The notes beneath the pieces were generated by a model that was given only the letters and a program-made list of their open reading frames with translations, had not been told where the DNA came from and ran no database searches. Shown here piece by piece: positions 10,747-22,357 of a stretch of 64,000 nucleotides of DNA (positions within the stretch are counted from its first letter, which is position 1; the number at the start of each line of letters is the position of its first letter). The stretch comes from Closterium sp. Naga37s-1 (taxonomy: Eukaryota; Streptophyta; Zygnematophyceae; Desmidiales; Closteriaceae). The stretch covers positions 756,501 through 820,500 of the forward strand of contig CANJKZ010000783.1 in NCBI GenBank assembly GCA_947471745.1, read 5' to 3'. A program made the translations under genes and the position numbers.

Positions 10747-13700
10747 AAGCTAGCTCGGATGATCGCCTCGAGGGAAGTTGGGAGCGGTTCTCATGTAGCG
10801 TACCAGTGGTGTAAGGTGCTCGATCATTCTGACTCGATTCTCCGGCAGTCGAATCGAGCTGAAAATTTTATCGGGCTGGGAACCCCAAATTACCAGCGGG
10901 AGGATATTTTAGATGATATTCTGACCACCTGCGCTAAGTATTTCGACAAACTGGCGGCCGGTGAGGATCAGTGTTCGAGGGAGGAGGAGGACAGCCTGGC
11001 CCAACTTGGGGCCCCCGCTGAGGACACGGGTGCCCCGCCCGTGGTTGACGCGGAAATAGTCGCGTTGGGGGCCCTTGTTGCTGACGGCGCACGAATCGGT
11101 CTGGCCAATGCCTGTCAGAGCGACGTGGATGGGGAGCCACCCATTCCAAGGGAGAATGCACGCGAAATCATGTGTGGAATGAGGGAGACCCAGTAGAGGG
11201 CCACACACAAGGAATCCCAGCGTTGCGGATCGGAGGCCCTACAGCAGAGGGATGAGGGGGAAAGGATGGAGGAGGATCTTGCAATGGCTTTAGAAGACGT
11301 GCACCTCACGATCAAGAATGATAAAGGGCAGGAGCGGGGTATGGAAAAGAGTCATGGGAGTCTGAATGTCTTTAGCGAAGTAGACGATGAGAGGCAGGGG
11401 CCGGAAACCAAGAAGAGTAGGTTGGTGTATCAGAGGCGGGAGGCACGGACGAAGAAGAGGGAAGACAGGGGGCAGGAATTACGCGACGATGAGGATGCGC
11501 ATCAGCCGGAGGAACAAAAGCGAAAGAGGCTTGACGAAGAGGGGTGAAGGGTGCGCAAAACGGAGGGGGAGAGGGAGGAACGCGAAAACGAGGAGGCGAG
11601 ACAGAGGGAGGAAAATCAGAGGCTCGAGGAACAGAGGCGTGTGGAGCGCAAAAAAGAGGAGAAGCGGCAGTGGGAGGAGGAAGAGCAGAAGAGGGAGGAG
11701 AAAAGCAAGGCGGAGCGCGAAAGTGAGGAGAAGCTGCAGAAGGAGGAGGAAGAGCGAAAGAGGGAGGACGAGAGAAAGGTCGAGCGCGAAAAGGAGGAGA
11801 AGTGGCAGAAGGAGGAGGAAGAGCAAAAGAGGGAGGATGCGAGTAAGGTTGAGCGCGAAAAGGAGGAGAAGCGGCAGAGGGAGGAGGAAGAGCGGAAGAG
11901 GGAGGATGCGAGTAAGGTTGAGCACGAAAAGGAGGAGAAGCGGCAGATGGAGGAGGGAGAGCGAAAGAGGGAGGAAGCGAGTAAGGTTGAGCGCAAAAAT
12001 GAGGAGAAGCGGCAGAGGGAGGAGGAAGAGCGGAAGAGGGAGGAGGCGCGGAATGTGGAGCGCGAAAAGGTGGAGAAGCGGCAGAAGGAGGAGGTAGAGC
12101 GAAAGAGGGAGGAGGCGAGGAATGTGGAGCGCGAAAAGGAGGAGAAGCGGCAGGAGGAGGAGGAAGAGCGAAAGAGGGAGGACGCGAATAAGGCTGAGCG
12201 CGAAAAGGAGGAGAATCGGCAGAGGGAGGATGAAGAGCGGAAGAGGGAGGAGGCGAGGAAGGTTTAGCGCGAAAAGGAGAAGCGGCAGAGGGAGGAGGAA
12301 GAGCAGAAGAGGGAGGAGGCGAGGAATGTGGAGCGCGAAAAGGAGGAGAAGCGGCAGAAGGAGGAGGGAGAGCGAAAGAGGGAGGACGCGAGTAAGACCG
12401 AGCGCGAAAAAGAGGAGAAGCGGCAGAGGGAGGAGGAAGAGCGGAAGGATGAGGCGAGGAATGTGGAGCGCGAAAAGGTGGAGAAGCGGTAGAAGGAGGA
12501 GGAAGATCGAAAGAGGGAGGACGCGAGTAAGATCGAGCGCGAAAAAAAGGAGAAGCGGCAGAGGGAGGAGGAAGAGCAGAAGAGGGGCGAGGAAGGTGGA
12601 GCGCGAAAAGGAGGAGAAGCGGCAGAAGGAGGAGGTAGAGCGAAAGAGGGAGGACGCGAGTGAGGTCGAGCGCGAAAAGGAGGAGAAGCGGCAGAGGGAG
12701 GAAGAAGAGCAGAAGAGGGAGGAGGCGAGGAAGGTGGAGCGCGAAAATGAGGAGAAAAAACGCAAGGAGCAAGAGCGAAAGAGGGAGGACGCGAGTAAGA
12801 TCGAGCGCGAAAAGGAGGAGAATCGGCAGAGGGAGGAGGAAGAGTGGAAGAGGGAGGAGGCGAGGAATGTGGAGCGTGAAAACGAGGAGAAGCGGCAGAG
12901 GGAGGAGGAAAAGGAGGAGAAAAAACGCAAGGAGGAAGAGCGAAAGAGGGAGGACGCGAGTAAGATCGAGCACGAAAAGGAGGAGAATCGGCAGAGGGAG
13001 GAGGAAGAGCGGAAGAGGGAGGAGGCGAGGAATGTGGAGCGCGAAAACGAGGAGAAACGGCAGAGGAAGGAGGAAGAGCAGAAGAGGGAGGAGGCGAGGA
13101 AGGTGGAGCGCGAAAAGGAGGAGAGAAAACGCGAGGAGGAAGATCGAAAGAGGGAGGACGCGAGTAAGATTGAGCGCGAAAAGGAGGAGAAGCAGCAGAG
13201 GGAGGATGAAGAGCGGAAGAGGGAGGAGGCGAGGAATGTGGAGCGCGAAAAGGAGGAGGAACGGGAACGGAAGCGGCTTGAGGCCAAGGAGCGAGAAACG
13301 CTCGGAAAGGAGGCGAGGGACAAGGACGAGCGAGAGCAAAAGAGGCTGGAGGCCGGGGGGTGAGAAGCGCGCAAAAAGGATGGGGGGCGCTCTGCTGAGG
13401 CACGAAAGGCAAAGAGAGGTTGCTGGGTTGGGTGAACAGGTGCTGGAGGGCAGCGGGGGCGTGATGGAACTCGTCACAGCGGGTGCGTGAGGGCCATAGG
13501 GGCGCGAGGGTCTTTCGAATGCAAGCGGGGTAGGGTGCAGGGGAAGGAGCACGACAAGTGGTGGTTGGCGAGCAGGCAACCGATGGGCAGCAGGGGACGA
13601 CGTTTCATCGGGCAGCGGAGGTGGGTTCAGCGGGGATGGGAACTGACGGTGCTAGAGTGGTGATTCATCGGGATGGTGGCCGGCGTGATGATCAAACAAC

Positions 13701-14877
13701 TCGGAACAGGGTTGGCGAGGGAGACCGTATGAGGCTCGAGTAGTCAAGGCAAGCTGGTCGGCGAGAGGGTGAAGCGTGTCGAACGCTATAGGGTGAGAGA
13801 GTTGCGGAGGAGCAGGTTTGGCATGGGGTGGGATGGGCAGTGGAGGGAGGACGAGTGGAAGAGGAGCTGGAGAGTGCGGCGAGTGCGCTCCCTATTCAGA
13901 GGCGCCGTCCACCTGCGGCAGAGAATCCTCTGCAATGCAGGCAGAGGAACTGGAGGAGGGTGAATGGGTGGCTGTGGAGAGGGTTCTTCAGGAACAGGAG
14001 AATGCTGGGCCACAGGTTTTCGAGGAGACGGCGGGTGGATTTGAGGAGGCCGGCGACTGCATCGCAGCTAGCGGCAAGGTGCATACCACGTCGAAGTTAA
14101 TACGGCGTCTGACGTTGGTTGCGAGATCTGTGGCCAGAATTTCGTCGGAGCAAGGTGTCCGCTTCAGCGAATGCATGGCCGAGATTTGCCAGTTTGGTTC
14201 GCAGATGCAAGAATGGGACATGCGCTACTTGCGGGACTACGACGATCTAACGCACGAGTACCACATGCTCAAGGATTCAGTGGTCCGGGAGCGCGAGGAG
14301 CTCGTCCAATTGCGTACTGCTCTTTCGACGTCTGCCGCCGAGGCACGAGCGGCAGCAGCTGATGCAGGCCGAGAAGCTGCCGCAGCGGCTGTGGGAGCAT
14401 TGCAGGAAAAGTTAGTCGGGTTTTTCGAGACGTTTGGGGAGAAGCTGAAGGGTGTGGTGGAGCAGGCGATAGAGCAAGCGTGAACAGGGGGGAAGCTGGA
14501 GGCCACGATCGCACCCATTGCCATGAAACATCTGCAGTTGGCTATTGCCAATAGCGTATACGAAGTGTGGAAGGATCTCAAAACTGCGGACGACGAAAAA
14601 CAGCAGACTTTCAAGGCGATTCAGAAGGCTCTGGCAGGATTGGGAGCAAAACTCAAAGGGCTGACTGGACCCATAAGGGTCGAAAATCCCCCCTCGGCCA
14701 GGGTTGCTGCCACACCAAACCTTTCGCGAATGCAGGCTGAAGCAGATTCTCCGGACATTCCTATTTCCGCAGCACAAAAAGTTATGGAAAGGTTTGCCGC
14801 AACATCCGAGGGTGAGTCGGGTGAGGGGGGTGGGGCGGGAGAGGCAGGCGCCGGTGTGGCAGATGTTGACTTGTCTG
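10747..14877 (+). pseudogene. Coiled-coil host gene, central part, decayed
   Basis: An exon opens at 10747 after TTCATGCAG in phase with exon 5 (KLARMIASREVGSG...). The same frame continues past in-frame stops (11194-11196 TAG, 11545-11547 TGA, 12265-12267 TAG) into Glu/Lys/Arg repeats. A five-base deletion near 12590 shifts the repeat frame, which then runs to 13363. A second coiled-coil block, 13818-14877 (ELEEGEWVAVERVLQEQE..., Ala-rich heptads near 14340-14400), has an in-frame TGA at 14481-14483. The product would be a long, highly charged coiled-coil protein, perhaps structural or nuclear; I do not recognise a family. The reading frame is cut at 14877 by copia A and resumes in register at 35789. 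It is probably a pseudogene, unless the stops fall in unrecognised introns. Confidence 0.55.
11550..13363 (+). repeat. 69-bp tandem repeat encoding a 23-residue coiled-coil unit
   Basis: Unit consensus (part): KVEREKEEKRQREEEERKR, with the next unit beginning E(D/E)A. About 25 copies are seen. Repeated GA-rich DNA leaves all frames and the opposite strand open for long stretches, which explains the Arg-rich and Ser/Pro-rich phantom frames here. Confidence 0.9.
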
Positions 14878-14995
14878 TGTCAGAACCATATTGTAGGCTG
14901 TAGTGGGGTTGACAATATGGGGTACAACTCTTTTAGGTTTTCATATTTGTACCCACCTGCTTCCTAGCTTACATCATTCCTTGTACAATTTCACA
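14878..14995 (+). repeat. 5' LTR of copia A
   Basis: The LTR runs from TGTCAGAACC to AATTTCACA (118 bp). It shares the core GTAGTGGGG...GGGGTACAA with the LTRs of A2, F, H and E, so all belong to one short-LTR copia group. Confidence 0.9.
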
Positions 14996-15177
14996 TGGTA
15001 TAGAGCGGGTTCCCTAGTGGGACCGTTTTTTTTAAGGGCCCACCACTTGAAACTTTCTTTTTCCTGCCCTGCCCGAAGTGCGCCTCGGGCTCTGCCCTAC
15101 GGCCGCCCTTAGCGGCCCACCCTGACGTCGCGGCCCTTAGAGGCCCGCCCTGCCGCCCTTACACGGCCCTTAGCGGC

Positions 15178-15420
15178 TTGCCTGCCCTTTCGTCACGGCC
15201 CTGCGCGGCCCGTCTGCCCCTTCGTCGCGGCCCTGCGCGGCTCGCCCGCCCCCTTCGTCGCGGCCCTGCGCGGCCCGCCCGCCCGTTCGTCGCGGCCCTG
15301 CGCGGCCCGCCCGCCCCTTCGTCGCGGCCCTACGCGCCCCCCCCACCTTTTCGTCGCGGCCCTGCGTGGCCGGCCCGCCCGTCATTGCGGCCCTCCACGG
15401 CCCGCCCGCCTCGTCGTCGC
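15178..15420 (+). repeat. GC-rich leader minisatellite of copia A
   Basis: A unit of about 31 bp built on CGTCGCGGCCCTGCGCGGCC repeats about six times between the primer site and gag. The same position in A2, E and F holds different satellites. Confidence 0.8.
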
Positions 15421-15822
15421 GGCCCCTTCCCCTGCAGCAGCCGTCGAGGCCCCTTGGCCTGCAGCAGCCGTCGCCCCTGCTGCCACCGTAGCGGCTCTGC
15501 TGCCGCCGTCGAGCCTCCAGCCGCCGGTGCAACCGCCGCTGTCGTCGCGGCCCTGCCTTGCTGCCCTGACGCGGCCATGTCTTGCCGCCGAGCCGCAGCC
15601 CTGCTCTGCCGCCTTGTCGCGGCCCCTACCCTACCGCCGCGCCACGGCCCTGCCCCACCAGTCGTGGCCTCTACTCTCCCCTCCCGCCACTGGTAAGCGC
15701 ACCGCCGCACCCACGCCGCCTTACCGAGCCGCGCCGCCCTGCCGAGTCGCGCTGCTCCTGCTGCTACTGCTGCTGCTAGGATACTGCTGCTGCTCCTGCT
15801 GTCATGTCTAGCCCTAATGTAA

Positions 15823-15848
15823 CCCTAAACCCTAAACCCTAAACCCTA
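15823..15848. repeat. Interstitial plant-type telomere motif (CCCTAAA), about 3.5 copies
   Basis: CCCTAAA repeats in tandem at the very start of the gag region of copia A. The unit equals the plant telomere repeat TTTAGGG read on the other strand. Confidence 0.85.
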
Positions 15849-18299
15849 GACCCTTACCTTCGATGCTGAGGGTCGAGCGGTCGATTTTGAGGTCTGGGCC
15901 GATGATCTGCAGCTAGATCTGCATTGCGATAGCAAGGACGGAGTCTCGCTTTTTGATCTCACGTCTGGCGCCTCTGCTGCACATGCTGCCGATGCTGACA
16001 GTGCTGTTCGCTTGCAGTGGACCACGCGCGATGCTACTGCCCGTCTTGCTATTCGCAGTCACCTGCCGTCTGCTAAGCGCGCGCACTTTAGCCAGTACAA
16101 GACTGCTAGGACTCTGTACGACGCTGTTGTTGCGCGCTACTCCTCCCCTGCCACTGCTGCCCTTAGCCGCCTCATGCTGCCGTACCTGTTCCCTGACCTA
16201 GCTGCTTTTGCCACAGTCGCTGACCTCATTACGCACCTCCGCACTAGTGACACCCACTATCGCGCTGCGCTTCCTGCCAAGCTCTGCGCCAACCCCCCCC
16301 CCCCCCCCCCCTTATGTACATCACTCTCTACTACCTCGTCACCCGGCTCCCTAACTCCCTTCGCTCGGTCACGGACCACTTCCTCTCCCTTTGCCCCACC
16401 ACGCTCACCGTTGACTTCCTTGAGGAGCGCCTCCTAGCAGCTGAAAAGAGTATAGTCGCTGTAGGAGCCTCTCGTGGTGACCCTCGTGCCCCTTTCTTTG
16501 AGGGGTGCTCCCCTGTTCCTCTTTTGCCTTCTGTTGCCTCTGCTACTGCTGTCGACCTCGTTGGCACCGAGTCGGTCGGCGCTGCGTCTGCTCCTAGTAG
16601 GAGGCGCCGCAGCGGCAGGAGCAAGGGGGGCAAGGGTGCTGGAGGAGACGGCGGGGGCGGCGGTGGTGGCGGTGCAGGCGGCGGAGGTGGTGGGGATGGA
16701 GGTGGGGGTGGTGGCGGGAGTGGGGGCTTCGGTGGCGGCAGTGGAGGTGGAGACAGCGAAGGCAGCGGCAGTGGGGGTGGAGGTGGTGGCGGCAGCGGTG
16801 GCGGTGGGGGTGGCAGTGGCGGTGGTGCTGGTCGAGGTGTCGCTGTGCAGCGGGGAGGCTTTGGCGGTGGGCAGCGCCAGCAGCAGTAGCGCCCTCGTGA
16901 GACCTTGTCGCCCCAGCAGCTTCGTGAGTGGTACGCTGGGCGTGGGAGGTCTGGGGGTGCTGGTCCTTGCGCTTACGTTCTCCGCACCGGCGACCGCAGT
17001 GGGGAGACGTGTGGAGGACCGCACGCCACACAGCGCTGCTTTGGCCACCTGACTGACGCTTGGCGTACGCAGTTTCCCGACTCCTCTGAGATCCCTCGCT
17101 GGGGTGATCTGCTTAATTCCGGGGTTGCTATCTTTGATCTTGATTATGATGCTATCCTTGCTGCTATGTATGCTGTGTCTATTAGTGTGGAGGGTGAGTG
17201 TTACCTGTGTGTTCCGCCCGACCCGGGCATTGAGGCTGCTGCTCTAGGTGCTAGTGAGTCTGCTGCTCTAGGTGCTGGTGAGTCTGCTGCCCCAGGTACT
17301 GGTGAGTCTGCTCTCTCAGGTACCGCGTCGGCTCAGGCCTTACACACTTTCACCCTTGACTCGGGTGCTTCCCGCTCCTTCTTTCGCGACTGCACCACAC
17401 TCTCGCCGCTCAGTCGGCCAGTGGCAGTCTCTTTGGCTGACCCCTCTGGGGGTCCGGTCCTTGCACACTCCTCCACGGTCCTGCCGTGTCCGGCGGTCCC
17501 ATCTGGCTCTCTGTCTGGCCTCCACCCCCCCTCGTTCTCCACGAACTTGGTGAGAGGAGCTGACCTTCAGGACGCCTGGGTTGACCAGTTCACTCCTGGA
17601 GGTCAGTGGGTGATCCACTGTTCGTGTACTTGGACGGGCCGACACCTGGCCACGTTCACTCGTTAGCCTGAAGTTGAGCCTGTACACCCTGACTACCGTG
17701 TCTCCTCCGGTTGCTGAGTCTGGTCAGGTAGCTGCGTCCGGTCAGGTGTTTGCTGCAACGTCCCGGTCTGGTCCTGAGTCTGCCCTCTGCTCGTGTTGCC
17801 TCCTGTCTCACCAGACTCTTTTCAGGCACCACCACCTTGGTCACCCCTCCCTACCTCGTCTCCGAGGCATGGCCTCCCGTGTCCTTGTCACTGGTCTTCC
17901 CCGGCCTCTCCCTCCCCTCCCCACGGGACCTGCCCCTACCTGCGTTCCTTGTGTCGAGGGGCGGCAGCGCGCCGCCCCTCACTCCTCCGAGTTTCCTCCC
18001 ACGGAGGCTCCCTTGCAGACTCTTCACATGGACGTGTGGGACCCAGCCCGCGTCCGTGGTCTGGGTCACGAGCACTACTTTCTGCTGGTTGTTGACGACT
18101 ACTCGCGTTACACCACAGTCTTCCCCTTGCGCCGCAAGGATGAGGTCACTGAGGTGCTGATCGACTGGATCCGCGCTGCCCGTCGTCAGCTCAGCGAGAG
18201 TTTCGGCTCGGACCTTCCTGTTCTGCGTCTACACTCCGACAGAGGTGGAGAGTTTTCCTCCGACCTTCTGTAGGCCTTCTGTCGTGCGGAGGGCATCCG

Positions 18300-20450
18300 C
18301 CAGACATTCACGCTTCCAGCCTCTCCACAGCAAATGGGATTGCTGAGCGCCGCATTGGCATGGTCATGGACGTCACTCGTACGTCCATGATCCATGTGGC
18401 TGCTCCCCATTTTCTGTGGCCGTTTGCGGTTTAGTACGCGGCGCATCAGATCAACCTCCAGCCCCGGGTCTCCGTGCCGGAGACCACACCTACTCTGCTG
18501 TGGACGGGGAAGGTTGGCGATGCGTCTGCGTTTCGTGTCTGGGGATCTCGGGCTTTTGTCCACGACTTGTCTGCGGACAAGCTGTCCCCCCGTGCTGTTC
18601 CCTGCGTCTTCCTTGGCTTCCCCCCTGACGCGCCTGGTTGGCAGTTTTACCACCCCACCTCGCGTCGTGTTCTGTCCTCCCAGGACGTCACGTTTGACGA
18701 GTCGGTTCCTTACTACCGTCTCTTCCCCTACCGCACTGCGCCCCTCCCCCCGCCGCCGCTCTTCCTCGCACCAGGTCCCCCCCCGGTAGACCCCCTTCCC
18801 CCTCAGGGTCCTGCCCCCTCAGGTGTGTCCCAGGTAGACGCAGTCAAGCCTGTCGAGGTAGCTGTTGACTCTGGTGCTACTAGGGGTGCTGAGCCTGCGG
18901 GTGCGGGGTATGGGGGTGCTGAGCCTGCGGGTGCTGCGTCTGGGGGTGCTGAGCCTGGGGGTGCTGAGCCTGGGGGTGCTGAGTCTGAGGGTGCGGAGCC
19001 TGAGGGTGCTGGGCCTGCTCGTGTGGAGTCTGGCGGTACTGGGTCTGGAGGTCCTTCGGGTGCTTCGTCCCGGCGGGAGCTACCCTCTCCACAGGAGGGG
19101 CGCGAGTAGTTTGCTTGGCGCTGGAGCCGTGCTGCTGGAGCTGGAGGTGCTGCTGGAGGTGGAGGTTCTACTGCTGCTGAGGGTGCTGGTGCCACGGGTC
19201 CCGGAGGTGCTCGTACTGGAGGTACTGGAGCTGCTGGGCCTGGGGGTGCTCCTTGTGCTGGAGCTGCTGGTGGTGCTGGAGCTGGCGGTGCTTCTGGAGC
19301 CGGTGCTGCTGGAGGTGCTGGAGCTGGGGCTGTTGAGTCTTCCGGTGGTCCGGCTGGAGCTGGAGCTGCTGGGGGTGTTGGCGCTGGAGGTGCTGCTGGC
19401 GCTGGTGCTTCTGAGGGTGCTGGAGTTGACGGTGCTGCAGCTGGGGGTGCTACTGGTGCTAGTGCTGCCGCTGGGGGTGCTGGTGCTGTCCCTGCTGGCT
19501 CTGGAGGCGCTGCGCGGCGGCGACCGTACTTCGTTCCGCTCCTTGAGCAGGTTCTTTGTCTCCCGCCTTCTGCTAGTCCTGCTCCTTCCTTAGAGTGTCC
19601 GCCGCCTGTCCAGTCTGAGTTGCAGTTCCAGCCCGCCTCCCCGCTGCCTGCTCCTTTTCCCTACACTGGTCCTACTGGAGGTCTTGCTGAGCGTCGTGAG
19701 CCTGCGTCTCGTCCTGCGTCGCCTGTTCGTGCTGCTCGCACTAGTCGTCGTGTTTCGCGTCCGCGTCCTCCTGCGGTCCCAGGCACACACCAGATGGCAC
19801 TGCGTCCTTCCACTGCTCCACTGCGTGTCCCTTTGCCGTCTCCTCCAGAGTCCTCTCTTCCTGCTCTTGCTGACCCGGAGTTTGACTCCCTTCGTGCTGC
19901 CAGTCCTACTGTCACGCGTCTCCTGGCTACTGCTGTCACTGACCCTTCCTTTGAGTCCACTGTTGCGTCTGCCTTAGTTGCTGAGCTTGTCGACTTTGCT
20001 GCTCACTGTCGTCTAGACTACGCTGCTAGTCTTGTTGCTGAGTCTGAGTCTGTCTGTCCTCCGTCCGTCGGGGGTGAGTGTGCTCTTAGCATGGACGTCC
20101 TTGAGGACAGGCAGGAGGAGTTCCAGTGTCTTGCTGCTGCTTTACCTCATCTCGTGTCCATGATGATTGCCCCTGAGGGAGACCCGGATGCACCAGACAT
20201 CCCGACTCCGCGCTCTTACGCAGAGGCGATAGAGGGTCCCTACTCCTCACAGTGGCAGTCAGCCATGGACGCAGAGATGGCTTCCTGGAAGTCCACAGGC
20301 ACCTACGTCGATGAGGTTCCCCCACCTGGGGCGAACATCGTCAGTGGCATGTGGATTTTCAGGGTGAAGCGGCCGCCGGGTTCTCCGCCTGTCTTCAAGG
20401 AACGTTAAGGGGCTCGAGGCTTTAGTCAGCGGCAGGGAGTTGACTACTTT
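18300..20450 (+). repeat. Integrase-to-RT segment of copia A, first of two tandem copies
   Basis: The stretch from TTCACGCTTCC-GCCTCTCCACAGC (about 18304) to the RT start recurs from 20456. The second copy is itself split by gypsy D (resuming at 29806). The copies differ slightly, so this is a tandem duplication or a join of two related elements. Confidence 0.75.
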
Positions 20451-21789
20451 CAGTCGTTCACGCTTCCGGCCTCTCCACAGCAAATGGGATTGCTGAGCGC
20501 CGCATTGGCATGGTCATGGACGTCACTCGTACGTCCATGATCCATGTGGCTGCTCCCCATTTTCTGTGGCCGTTTGCGGTTCAGTACGCGGCGCATCAGA
20601 TCAACCTCCAGCCCCGGGTCTCCGTGCCGGAGACCACACATACTCTGCTGTGGACGGGGAAGGTTGGCGATGCGTCTGCGTTCCGTGTCTGGGGATCTCG
20701 AGCTTTCGTCCGCGACTTGTCTGTGGACAAGCTGTCCTCCCGTGCTGTTCCATGCGTCTTCCTTGGCTTCCCCCCTGACGCGCCTGGTTGGCAGTTTTAC
20801 CACCCCACCTCGCGCCGTGTTCTGTCCTCTCAGGACGTCACGTTTGACGAGTCGGTTCCTTACTACCATCTCTTCCCCTATCGCACAACCCCCCTCCCCC
20901 CCCCGCCGCTCTTCCTCGCGCCAGGTCCTCCCCCGGTAGACCCCCTCCCCCCTCAGCATCCTGCCCCCTCAGGTGTGTCCCTGGTAGACGCAGTCCAGCC
21001 TGTCGAGGTAGTTGTTGACTCTGGTGCTGCTAGGGGTGCTGAGCCTGCGGGTGCCGGGTCTGGGGGTACTGAGCCTGAGCGTGCTGAGTCTGGGGGTGCT
21101 GAGCTTGGGATTGCTGAGTCTGGGGGTGCGGAGCTTGAGGGTGCTGAGCCTGCGCATGTGGAGTCTGGAGGTGCTGCACGTGGAGGTCCTTCGGGTGCTT
21201 CGTCCCGGCGAGAGCCACTCTCTCCACAGTAGTTGCGCGAGTGGTTTGCTCGCCGCTGGAGCCGTGCTGCTGGAGCTGGTGGTGCTACGGACGCTGGTGG
21301 TCCTAGTGCTGCTTGAGCTGCTGGGCTTGGTGGTGCTTCTGGGGCTGGAGCTCCTGGAGGTGCTAGAGCTGGTGGTATTACTGGACCCGGTGCTGCTGGA
21401 GGTGCTGGCCCAGGCGCTGCTGGAGCTGCTGGGGCTTCTGGTTGTCCTGCTGGAGCTGGAGCCGCTGGAGGTGCTGGAGTTGGAGGTGCTGGAGCTGGAC
21501 GTGCTACTGGAGCCGGTGCTCTTGGGGGTGCTGGTGTTGGCGCTACTGGAGCTGCTGGGGTACTGCTGGAGCTAGTGGTACTGCTGGAGTTGGAGCTGAC
21601 GCTGGGGGTGCTGGTGCTGTCCCTGCTGGTTCTGCAAGCGCTGCGCGGACGCGGCTGTACTTCGTTCCGCTCCTTGAGAAGGTTCTTGGTCTCTCGCCTT
21701 CTACTGGTCCTGCTCCTTCCTTAGAGTGTCCACAGCCTGTCCAGTCCGAGTCACAGTTATAGCCGGCCTCCCCACTGCCTGCTCCTTCT

Positions 21790-21885
21790 TGTCGGAGTGT
21801 GTGACCCTCACCAGCACCTGCTCTTCTTCCTGTTGTTCTTCTTCAACACTCCCTGCTCTGTGCTGCCCTGCCTCAGTCACTCACA
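21790..21885 (-). repeat. 96-bp copy of gypsy D's internal 3' end outside its 3' LTR
   Basis: The stretch beginning TGTCGGAGTGTGTGACCCTC occurs here, outside the LTR, and again at 22305-22400, just inside it, with few differences. Its outer end TGTC lies against the target TTCT, so the extension was probably part of what integrated. Confidence 0.8.
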
Positions 21886-22302
21886 TGAACGGGATTACTC
21901 CCTCACCCCACCGGTTCCTTCTTAGTACTGTGCCACCGCGTGTAGTAGCTAGGATGACAGGCCTGCACTAGTATGAAAGAATACTGAACAATAGGCATCG
22001 AGTGAGTGGGCGTGGGTGACCTTACCCAACCTCGGCTTGCACATTTCCAATGTGCGGCTCGAGGTTGGGATTTGTTCGAATCCCACATTTCGCCCTTTGG
22101 TGCTTTTCCCCCTTCATCCCAACCGCTCCCACATATTTCCCCCTTTCTACACCCCTTTCCAACCGACACTTCGCTACTGGCTACACTTCCTACACTACTT
22201 CTTATCTATCTACTTCAATGCATTCTTAGCTATTTTCTATACTACTTCACAGCACCGCACTCTACTGTTATTGCATATGCATCCCTTGCATATGCGGTGA
22301 CA
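21886..22302 (-). repeat. 3' LTR of gypsy D
   Basis: The LTR is 417 bp, from TGAACGGGATT to GCGGTGACA on the plus strand (minus strand TGTCACC...CGTTCA). It carries the tRNA-like stretch described separately. Confidence 0.9.
22008..22095 (+). other. tRNA-like fold inside the gypsy D LTR
   Basis: GGGCG (22008-22012) pairs with CGCCC (22091-22095). Within it, GGGT/ACCC make a small D-arm-like hairpin (22014-22027). GCACA-TTTCCAA-TGTGC (22039-22055) is a perfect 5-bp stem with a 7-base anticodon-like loop, extended by AACCTCG/CGAGGTT. GGGATT/AATCCC (22067-22084) encloses a GTTCGAATC B-box-like sequence. The second LTR has the same bases. The fold is antisense to the element. It could be a captured tRNA or SINE remnant. 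Confidence 0.5.
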
Positions 22303-22357
22303 GCTGTCGGAGTGTGTGACCCTCACCAGCAGCTTCTCTTCTTCCTGTTGTTCTTCT

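Noticed and set aside
11372-13579. A 735-residue Leu/Pro/Ser-rich open frame on the minus strand
   Set aside because: It is the antisense shadow of the GA-rich coiled-coil repeat; absence of stops follows from base composition.
9560-14877. An alternative genetic code (stop codons read as amino acids)
   Set aside because: All three stop codons occur in the decayed host frame, while well-kept frames here end normally. Decay explains it better.
15823-15848. A chromosome end
   Set aside because: Only about 3.5 telomere-type units, inside a retroelement with sequence continuing on both sides.
16434-17048. Antisense Thr/Ala-rich and His-rich frames over the gag tail
   Set aside because: They are shadows of the Gly-rich low-complexity end of copia gag.
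22008-22095. A functional tRNA gene
   Set aside because: The D arm lacks the usual A-box, the variable part is odd, and the sequence sits in an LTR. Kept only as a tRNA-like fold.
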